14,507 bases of DNA from Gloeopeniophorella convolvens. Lineage: Eukaryota > Basidiomycota > Agaricomycetes > Russulales. This document shows, piece after piece, positions 7,427-14,507 of this stretch. Numbering within the stretch: the stretch's first letter is position 1; the number at the start of each line of letters is the position of its first letter. The notes beneath the pieces were generated by a model. That model ran no database searches. It worked only from the letters and a program-made list of their open reading frames with translations, and was not told the DNA's origin. The translations under genes and the position numbers were made by a program. The stretch lies in the NCBI GenBank assembly GCA_022496205.1, contig WTXD01000255.1, forward strand, positions 1-14,507. The letters run 5' to 3'.

Positions 7427-9797
7427 CTAGTAATGCATCGGGCTCCCGGGGTCGAGCGAATCCGCCACGACTGCGCTCCTAGCGAGCGGACTGGGCTCTA
7501 TCGACGCGTGTGCCTGCCCTTCGCCGTCGCGTCGCTGACGCCGCCCGAGCAGCGTCGCACCGTCGATGCTGAGCTCGAATGGACCACCGTGGCGCCGGGG
7601 CGCGTCGCGCTGCCCCGCGCGCCCGTCGTACATGTCGCGCGAGGGCGCCTTCTGCTGGCGGGCGACAGCTTGGGGCTGGGCCTGGGCCTGGGTCTGTTTT
7701 GGAATGACGGGCTCGCCGTCCGACTCGTCCTCGTCTTCCTCGTTCAGTCCATGCAGGAAACCAGCTTGACCCGCACCGTCGCGGCCCTTGTACGCGCGCC
7801 GGCGCGCACCCTCTTCCTCCATCCGGTGCACGGCGTAGGTGATATCAAACGCCTCTTTGAGTGAGGCGATGCCGGGAGAGCGGCCGTCGCGACCGCCGCG
7901 CACTGAGTGGAGCAGAGGAGAGTCCAAGGGAATGTCGGTGCGTGGGGTCGGGGGCGGTGGTGGCGCGGGTGCCTCGTTGCACCATGGGTGGGCCAAAAAC
8001 TCGTCGATGGTGTAACGCTGGGCAGGGTCCACGCAGAGCAAATGTGTGATCAAATCCTTGGCTACAACTGCGTCAGCGATCGGACCCGTATGACGACGTC
8101 TGTGTGCGTGCGTACCTGAAGCGCTGATGTCATCCCACCATGGGCTGAGGAAGGTGTAATACCCTCGCGCCACCTTCTCCGTGAGCACGTTGATGCTCTC
8201 GTCGTAGAACGGAGGGAAGCCGCAGAGAAGGGTATACAGAACGCAGCCGAGAGCCCACATATCGACGCTCTTGGAATATCGCTCATCCTTGACGATCTCC
8301 GGTGCAGTGTAGCCAACCGTGCCGCAAGGCGTCATCGTCTCCTCGTTCCAGATGACCTTGGAGAGACCAAAGTCGGCAATGGTGACGCGGCCGATGCCGC
8401 CTCCACCCACGCCCGGGATAAATTCTCCTTCGTCTTCCTTCTCTTCGTCATACTGCCTTGCGATCGGGTTCTTGGAAGGGATGATAGGTATCCGATCAAA
8501 GAGCAAGTTCTCCGGCTTGATATCCCTGACGAAATATTAGCGCGGGTAACTACAGTCAATATAGCAATCATTACCGATGCACAACTCCCCGCTCCTCGTG
8601 CAGATAGCGAATTCCGTGTGCAACCTGCATAATCACATGTCGCGAGAGGTTCTCACTAAAGTACGTGAGCTTGACGATCTGATGGAACAGCTCGCCGCCT
8701 TCCATCACTGTCAAACATAGGCATTAGTAACCGCCTCCATGCATGTGGGGACGCACTTACGCTCAAGGACGAGGAAGTAGTGCTCTTGCGACTCCGAGAA
8801 CGAAATGAGCTTGACGATGCCAGGATGATTTGTCCCGCGCATGATTTGAACCTCTGCCCGCGGAAGATTGCGTCAATCAAGCGTGACCTACATTCGCACA
8901 CAATGCTCCACTTGCCTTTGAGAATGTTCGAACGCTGTGCCGTCATCCGTCAGCATCCGTCCCGGCCCACGAACAAAGCAAATAGGCCAAACGACAGTAC
9001 CTCTGTTACGCGCGGCTTTTTCTTAAACTGGGCGTTAAGATGTTTATCGCCCGCCTGTGGCACGTCAACGACGAAGCCGCGCGCAAGAGCTACGTCAGCT
9101 TGTGGAGCGAGGGAATTGGGGGACTGATGGACTAGGAAAGGATACTAACCTGCGACGACGTGAGCTCATACTTGCGAACGACCTTGACTACATAGAAGTG
9201 ACAACAGGTCCATAATCTGCATAAACCAGCAGCGAGGCAGGAAACGGACCAGCGACTTTCTTGCCGGACGTGAGGTCCAGTGCTTTGTAAACATTCGAAA
9301 ACGCTCCACTGCGATCAAAGGCGGAGCGGTGAGCGGGGGCCTGGCGACGCGGGCGGCACGAGTCGCTCACTCTCCCATCTTCTCGATGAGCTTGAAGCGC
9401 TCGAGGCCCTTGTAGATCGGCATCTTCTCCTTGGCCTCGCGTTCCTCCTGAACAATCTTCTCTACTTCGCGTGCGTATTGCTGCGTCTGCTGCTTGTTCG
9501 CGGCGGGTTGAGCCTTGGCCACAGGTTGTGCCTGCGCCTGCGCCTGCTGCTTCTGTTGGGGTTGGGGCTGCGCCTGGGCGTGCTGGCGTTGAGAGCGCTG
9601 TTGGGACTTTTGCGAGTCCGCGGCGGGGACCGGAGACGACTGGGAGGAGGTGTAGTCGTCCTGGCGGGCGTGGGCATGGTTCTTGCCATGCCGAATGAGG
9701 TCTGGATGGGGAAAGTAGGGTCAAGGGCACCGCGGGCGCTACGATGGTGAGGCGACTGACTCTTGAAAGCGTCCACGACGGCGACACCGGGGGGCAT
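7427..9797 (-). CDS. srk1: Srk1/Rck2-type MAPK-activated protein kinase (CaMK group), with apparent N-terminal frame break
   Basis: Nine exons: 9797-9371, 9308-9250, 9187-9150, 9054-9001, 8934-8916, 8853-8761, 8707-8575, 8525-8116, 8061-7427; about 622 residues if one base is restored near 9704-9711. The kinase domain is complete: GDGAFSNVY (~142-150), catalytic lysine in VAVK (~164), helix-C glutamate in ILKEVQIM (~200), HRDIKPEN (~274-281), a charged insert, DFG (~326), activation segment TMTPCGTVGYTAPE, and WALGCVLYTLLCGFPPF. The insert before DFG and the C-terminal FELSIDGATLLGRR motif are as I remember them in fungal Srk1/Rck2/SrkA kinases. Those act in cytoplasm and nucleus downstream of the Hog1/Sty1 stress MAPK; the basic C-terminus (LLGRRQRR) could be the MAPK dock. 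Q/A/P-rich tracts flank the domain. Intron 5 is GC-AG. The start MPPGVAVVDAF is out of frame with the rest by one base. Confidence 0.92.
8854..8915 (-). other. GC-AG intron in the kinase gene
   Basis: The coding frame NILK|E|VQIM is restored only by splicing at AAAG|GCAAGT and ..GGGCAG|AG. The donor has GC at +1/+2 in the strong context AG|GCAAGT typical of GC-AG introns, which are spliced by the major (U2-type) spliceosome. Using the nearby GT as donor instead disrupts the conserved helix-C motif. Confidence 0.8.
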
Positions 9798-10053
9798 GAT
9801 GGGCGGGAGCGATGTGAGGAGGGCGAGAAAAAGTTGTCAAGTGAGGGTCACCAGATACGATCTTAAGTATAACTTGAGTGCACGGGGGCTGCGCCTGTCT
9901 GTGACGTCATTGAACATCACGTCACACCCACCCGACTCCACCCAGATTACCAAAACAATTATCGCAAAGTTATTTTATTCATTCGTGCGTGCAAACGTCC
10001 AGCGAGGTGCGGTCTATGTGGGGATATGCCACTACGTACCGACCACTGCATGG
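9798..10053 (-). promoter_or_regulatory. Compact 3'-end/promoter region: transporter terminator and kinase promoter
   Basis: These 256 bp separate the stop codon of the transporter from the start codon of the kinase; both genes are on the minus strand. Reading the minus strand, an AATAAA polyadenylation signal (9979-9974) lies 75 nt past the transporter stop. It is followed by two CRE-like sites and then the kinase start. The kinase 5' UTR and core promoter must therefore fit in about 170 bp. Confidence 0.6.
9902..9924. promoter_or_regulatory. Pair of CRE/ATF sites in the kinase promoter
   Basis: TGACGTCA at 9902-9909 is a perfect palindromic CRE, the site bound by ATF/CREB-type bZIP factors such as fission yeast Atf1. 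A second site, TCACGTCA at 9917-9924, differs by one base. They are 15 bp apart centre to centre, about one and a half helical turns, and lie 105-128 bp upstream of the predicted kinase ATG. Confidence 0.65.
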
Positions 10054-12076
10054 CTACGCTCGCTCCACGCTCCGCTGAGAATCCCTCGGCCGGCTCCCAG
10101 GGCGTCGTACTGGGCTCCCCTCGACGTCCATCCAGCTAATCGCCCGCCGTCGCCCAATGCTCCCGTCCACCAGCCGCCCGGGGTGCTCGCCCTCCCACGT
10201 CCCAAACCCGGGCCCGAGCGGCGGCTCGGAGCGCGGCGGTGTGTTTATCACCAGCAGCCGCTGCGACGCGTATGATGTTAGGCACCCAGACGCGTGCCAG
10301 AGACATGATAGGACGATCCGTACCTGAGCGGGAGACAGGCCCACAAAGCTGACCGTGCTTCGACGCGATCGGATGACAGGCACACCCGTGCCCGGCCGCC
10401 GTGCGGCTCCATTGACGGGTAGCCCGTCGACGAGCAGACCGAGACCCTCTGCCTCGGCGTCGCCGCCCGTCTCGTCCGCGTCATCAGCGCTAGGCACCTC
10501 GCTCGATTTAGGTACCCATGCGATGATCCATACACCCGCGAACGTTGCTGCGCAGCCGTACATGAACGTGACGAATTGGTGGAACTTTGCCCTTCGGAAG
10601 TCGCCGTAAAGAATCGCCGAGCCAAGGATCGCAGACAGGTTGAACAATACAAACTGCGTCGGAATAACAACCTGCGACGGGTCGTTCGTTATAGCCAGCG
10701 TTTGAACGAGCGAGCTACCCACTTTGCTATCAAAGCGCATTAATGCACGATTGAGGTATCTTATCTGGCCAATGCCAGTGCCAACTAGTACCTGGGACAT
10801 AGACCTGATCAGTCGTGCGAGAATATCTCGCTGCTGCGGACCTACAGCAAGAATAGGGTATGTAATCCACTCTTCGAACATCTCCAAGCCACGGGTAGTG
10901 AGCAGCGTCGAGAAGGCCTTCGTTGAGAGAACGGTGAATCCACCTGTGCATGTCAGGCGTCAACGCCCGGCACAGTTATGACGCAGAGTGGCGCGTACCA
11001 AAAATTGCGCAGAGCCCGACGTCCACCAAGACCCATCGGCGGCCGGCACTTCTCTCGGAGAGCCCGGCCAGAATGAAGGCAATGATAGCATAGACAATAG
11101 AGAAAACAAGGAAGACACGTTGAGATATCGCTTGAATCAGTCTTTCCGGCGACAGGCGCGAATCGGATGTGTTCGCGGAAAACACCACGGTGACCGCGCC
11201 GACGATGGCGAGGGCAACTCCGAACAGATCGCGCTGAAATTAGAGTGAGCTAGCGCGCAGATGCAATACAAACCGGGCGCACCTTCCGCAGCCGTTCATG
11301 GAGCAGCAACGGCGCAAACAGGCAGTTTGCGATGAGTGCGAACTGGAGGCCCGTCAGACACAGCATGCTCGCATACGAGACAGTATAACGCACTGTGCCG
11401 AGCGGCGCGACGATCGAAGCCGGCGCGAACGCGTACGAGATGAAGTTGCCAATCTCGCCAACATTCATCAACAGAAACCCGAGCCACCTGCGCCACCACA
11501 ATCAGCCCACATGCTGCGGGACATCCGCAGAGCGCACCAGAGCTTCGAACGGAGGTACGCCGTCTCCTGCGCGCCGTCCCCCGCACGGCCGTGCCCGTTC
11601 GACTGCGCCGATTTGCCTGCCGTGCCCTTTGCCTGTGGGCCGCGCCGGCGCTGCTTCCACCGAAGCAGCACGCCACCCACACCGCGCACGCGGCCGTCGT
11701 CATCGCCCGCGAGCACCGCGCCGTACGCAGGCTCCATCGGGCGCAGCTCCGTCGGCGGGCTGCTCACGGGCAGCAGCGGCTGCCTCTCGCCCGCGCCGCC
11801 GTCGCCCGCGGCCGTGCCGTTCCACACGCGCGCCTCACGCTCGAGCTCCGGCGGCGGCTCGAGCGGCGGCGCACCGGGCGGGGGCGACTCTGATTCCTCG
11901 GGGATGGGCGTGAGGCGGGTGTCACGGGCAGCGTCGAGGCGGGCATGCGCGAGTTTCTGCAGGTTGAGCGCGAGGCTGATGATGACGTTGCCTATGATGG
12001 CGACAGTGATGCCCGCGACGGTCGCGTGGGACATGGAGGGGAAGCCGATGTCGCGGAAGAATGAGGAGAGGGACAT
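10054..12076 (-). CDS. NIPA-family (DUF803) magnesium transporter
   Basis: Eight exons: 12076-11538, 11487-11394, 11342-11283, 11233-10999, 10943-10846, 10791-10723, 10671-10324, 10260-10054; 549 residues with no frame problem. TM1 lies near the N-terminus (VAGITVAIIGNVIISLALNL). The NIPA core follows from residue ~175: LWWLGFLLMNVGEIGNFISY, APLGTFALIANCLFAPLLL, ALAIVGAVTVVFSAN, GFTVLSTKAFSTLL, WITYPILAVLVGTGIGQIRY, VIPTQFVLFNLSAILGSAIL and FAGVWIIAW. A ~130-residue Pro/Glu-rich hydrophilic stretch separates TM1 from the core, and a ~155-residue hydrophilic tail containing GLSPAQRLLV follows. Family members are multi-pass proteins proposed to move Mg2+ across plasma or endosomal membranes. 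Introns are 50, 51, 49, 55, 54, 51 and 63 nt; four have a length divisible by three and no in-frame stop. Start chosen at MSLSSFF, directly before TM1. It is divergent from SEC12. Confidence 0.9.
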
Positions 12077-12466
12077 GGTCGGCCGGACGGTATGTTGCTG
12101 ATGCTGGTGGAGGAGGTCAGGGAGTGGCGGGGGTGCGCATGCGTGTGCGCGGTGCGGGTGGGGGAGTGCAAGTGGCAAGAAGGTGATGAATAGATGAATG
12201 TGCGCACGGCTGGAGCGAGTGTCGGAGCGGCGAGCGAGTGCGGACGGGTGGCCGGCTCGCTGCGGGACATGCTGTGTACGTAAGGCAGGTACGCCGAGGC
12301 GCCGGGCCGGGATCGCGCGTGGGGTACGCGTATCACGTGTTTAGCGTGCTGCTTCCGTCGACTGGCTGCTTCAATTGGCTTCAGTTTCGTCACTCGCCGC
12401 TTCTGACTCGCTGAGCTTGTAGACCAAGTAGCGCACACTTGACCTCTCTCTATCCTAATACTCGCA
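12077..12466. promoter_or_regulatory. Divergent promoter of the NIPA-family and SEC12-like genes
   Basis: This 390 bp separates two divergent start codons. It contains a palindromic E-box CACGTG at 12334-12339 and an inverted CCAAT box (ATTGG at 12374-12378), about 90 bp upstream of the SEC12 ATG. A pyrimidine-rich CTCTCTCTATCC tract precedes that ATG, as often seen at fungal transcription starts. No TATA box is evident. Confidence 0.5.
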
Positions 12467-14161
12467 ATGCGCGCCCGCCACGTAGCACACTCTGTCCCCG
12501 CCTTCCCCGTCTACTCCGCCGCCTTTCTCTCACCCGGCAAGCTCATCCTCGGAGGCGGGGGCGGCGCAGCCAAGACGGGTATCAAGAACAAGCTCGTGCG
12601 ATGCCTCCCTCGCCCGCCCGCCACCGTTTTCTGACCAGTCTCTGCAGAAACTATACCATGTTGACCAGTTCCTGACGCTGAAGCTCGCGGACGAGCTCGA
12701 GCTCGAGGCGGGTGAGGACGCGCCGATGAGCATCGCCGCGTACCCAGAAGTACGCCGCTTCCTCGTCTGGCCATGTCCACTCCACCGATCGCGCACGCTT
12801 CGTCTTTCTGCAGGGATCGAGCTTCGTGTGTGGCATCAACAGCACCGCGGAGAAAGTTGCGAAGGGCGAGAACCTCAACTGCCGCGTGTACGCTGTGAAG
12901 GATGACGACAAGTGCGCCTGTTCCACTCCTTCCTTCTATGTCACACCGGGCTGACGGAGCGATGGGCGCAGGATCGAGTTTATCGCGTCGAAAGGGACGC
13001 TGAGCAACGACTTGGAGGATTACCAGGTGCGTGCGTGTCGCTCTGTTTTGCGGCCAGGTCTTACGTGGCATGCAGAAAGTCACCGTGTTTGCGCCCGACG
13101 GATCGTACCTCGCCGTGGCGGGGAGCAATGACGTGGGTCGTATTCTCCCTCTCTCTTTTATCCTTCTGACAGCGCACGTTCTCCAGCTCACCCTGTTGAC
13201 TGTGCCAGAGAACGAGATTACTAGTACGCACATAGAAAAAGGGGAGATTTACGACGCTGCGTTCTCGGAAGACTCGGTACGCGCGTGACTGAGATAGTCT
13301 GGCAACGGTGCTAATCAGAGCAGTTGGTCGTTGCGACCACCCTAAACCTGCTTGTCTACAGCCTGCCGGAGAGCAAGAAAGGCAAGGAGAAGGAGGGCTC
13401 CGAGTTCAAGCTTGGCACGCCTCGTGTCATCGAGCGACCAAAGCTCCCAGGTGGAGAGAATGGAACCTTCCGTGTCGTAAGTAAGTCGTAATCCCTTGCC
13501 GTTCTTTGGGTGTACCTCACCGTCCCGACAGGTACCACCCGTTAGATCCGCGGGTGTTCTACACTGTCATCAACACAACACCAGCACGTGGGTCAAATCT
13601 AGCCAGAGAAAGGCCTACATTGTCCGCTGGAACGCAGAGACGTGGAAGCCCGAGCGGACACGGCGAATTGGAACGAAGGGCATGACGACCTTTGACCTGA
13701 GGTAAGTATCCTCCACGCGCAAGGCCCAGTTCCTAACGTCGGTCTCCAGCGACAACGGCAAATGGATCGCGTATGGCTCGTCGGATTGCTCGGTCGGATT
13801 GCTTGACGCATGGACGCTTGCAGTGAGTGCCGCCATCGTCGTAGTGTGCGCCCGAGACTCATGCTGCTTAGCCGCTTCTGAGCATTCTCAAGTCGCACGA
13901 GTTCCCCCAACGGTGCTCAAGTTCAACCCGACGTCGACGCTGCTTGTTTCAGGGAGCGCGGACAACACCGTGCGGATCATCTCGGTGCCCGAGGGGCTCG
14001 GTGACAGCGGCTGTAAGCTTCATCCACCTCTTTGTGTGACATCCGCTAACGAGTTTGCTCTGCTCCCAGCGTGGAGTCACACCATTGCCATTATCCTTGC
14101 CTTGTTCTTTGTGCTCTTCGGTATCGCTCTCCAGCTCTACCTCAGCGGCTACATCTCTTAG
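12467..14161 (+). CDS. SEC12: Sec12-like guanine nucleotide exchange factor for Sar1 (WD40, C-terminal membrane anchor), with apparent frame breaks
   Basis: Modelled exons: 12467-12595, 12648-12749, 12814-12911, 12972-13026, 13076-13132, 13187-13276, 13324-13476, 13532-13701, 13750-13822, 13872-14012, 14070-14161; about 386 residues once a base is restored near 13904-13908. Sec12 sits in the ER membrane and loads GTP onto Sar1 to begin COPII coat assembly. Supporting features are the glycine-rich loop motif LILGGGGGAAKTGIKNKL near residue 30, WD40-like strands (KVTVFAPDGSYLAVAGSND, FDLSDNGKWIAYGSSD, LKFNPTSTLLVSGSADNTV) and one C-terminal transmembrane helix (IAIILALFFVLFGIALQLYL). Exon 10 begins PLLSILKSHEF in one frame and continues PPTVLKFNP one base off. 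Exon 8 has a similar conflict: YHPLDPRVFYTVINTTPAR and then RKAYIVRWNAETW lie in different frames. Identity is firm; the exact product is uncertain. Confidence 0.87.
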
Positions 14162-14273
14162 ACGTCGCCCTTTTCTTCCTACGTTATGTTGTTACACACG
14201 CATATATATATAAAGCACTGCATTCATGTGCTGGGTATACACACCACGACGGTACAGTACACGTGTGGGGGGG
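14162..14273. terminator. Convergent 3'-end region with TA-rich tract
   Basis: Only about 110 bp separate the SEC12 stop from the expected stop of the opposing gene. It contains ATATATATATAAAG (about 14202-14215), a likely polyadenylation-positioning element for SEC12, and a run of seven or more G residues just before the opposing stop. Confidence 0.4.
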
Positions 14274-14507
14274 TCAGTCATAGTCGTCTCCTCGACGAGC
14301 TTCCGCTTGACGCCGTTCGCCTGCTCGTCTGCAGGCGCAGCAGCAACCTCCTCCATCGGCTCGTCCGCGCCGCTCTCCTCGCCGCCCGCGAACAGCCCGT
14401 CGTCCTCGTCGCTGCCCTCCTCGACTCGGTCGGCACAGGCGCAGGCAGCATCTCGACGTCCTCGCCCGGCGAGTGCGCCGCGCTCACCGGCACGCGGGCG
14501 CAGCCGC
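14274..14507 (-). CDS. 3' end of an unidentified minus-strand gene with an acidic tail (partial, frame-broken)
   Basis: Reading leftward from the right edge, one frame gives VPVSAAHSPGEDVEMLPAPV. A second frame gives EEGSDEDDGLFAGGEESGAD, then EPMEEVAAAPADEQANGVKR and KLVEE. A third gives DDYD and a TGA at 14276-14274. The switches, near 14423-14428 and 14285-14292, each look like one missing base, because the joined product forms a continuous acidic, Glu/Asp/Ala-rich C-terminus ending in a KRKLVEE motif. Such tails are common in nuclear and chromatin-associated proteins. I do not recognise the family. If the frames are taken as they stand, the middle frame would run on past 14274 into the intergenic region. 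Confidence 0.5.

Noticed and set aside
7259..7864. 201-codon open frame on the plus strand
   Set aside because: It lies antisense to the kinase 3' end, has Arg/Leu/Val-rich shadow composition and no motif. The minus-strand frame is a clear kinase C-terminus.
9280..9750. 156-codon Leu/Arg/Gly-rich frame on the plus strand
   Set aside because: It is the reverse of the Gln/Ala/Pro-rich kinase N-terminus, and the leucine richness simply mirrors CAG/CAA codons.
11298..12101. 267-codon open frame on the plus strand
   Set aside because: It is antisense to NIPA exons 1-3 and crosses their introns. Its Arg/Ser/Ala/Pro-rich composition is typical of GC-rich shadow frames.
12511..13233. 240-codon open frame on the minus strand
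   Set aside because: It is antisense to SEC12 exons 1-6, which have consistent splice sites and recognisable motifs.

Overview
The window looks like gene-dense nuclear DNA of a basidiomycete fungus, most likely an Agaricomycete. The reasons are many very short introns (29 modelled, 46 to 95 nt, most with a CTNAC-like branch site and a YAG acceptor), a Goodbye-domain/ankyrin STAND-type protein, the protein families present, and a (TTAGGG)-like interstitial repeat. All gene models were built by reading splice sites against remembered family consensus motifs; no search was run.

Layout from left to right. (1) The 5' end of a minus-strand gene with an RGG-like N-terminus leaves the left edge (1-121). 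It is divergent from (2) a complete three-exon SmG (snRNP G) gene, + strand, 388-726. (3) A convergent, apparently gene-free stretch, 727-2180, holds a short telomere-like motif and small inverted repeats. (4) A large minus-strand gene, 2181-6270, encodes a Goodbye-domain protein with a post-NACHT region and about 23 ankyrin repeats, but no NACHT ATPase. (5) An intergenic stretch, 6271-7426, follows. (6) A nine-exon Srk1/Rck2-type stress-MAPK-activated kinase on the minus strand, 7427-9797, has two CRE/ATF motifs in its short promoter. (7) An eight-exon NIPA-family magnesium transporter lies on the minus strand, 10054-12076. (8) It is divergent from an eleven-exon Sec12-like Sar1 exchange factor on the plus strand, 12467-14161. 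(9) The acidic 3' end of an unidentified minus-strand gene runs off the right edge.

Most genes are unrelated housekeeping genes: splicing, Mg2+ transport, COPII vesicle formation and stress signalling. The accessory element is the ankyrin protein. It keeps the N-terminal Goodbye domain and the C-terminal sensor-like repeats of a fungal NLR/STAND receptor, but the ATP-binding switch domain appears cleanly missing. This is the main biological candidate in the window.

Data-quality note: several conserved reading frames (kinase N-terminus, SEC12 exons 8 and 10, the right-edge gene) break in a way that one missing base would repair each time, often next to a homopolymer. Either the sequence carries deletion-type errors or this haplotype is damaged.
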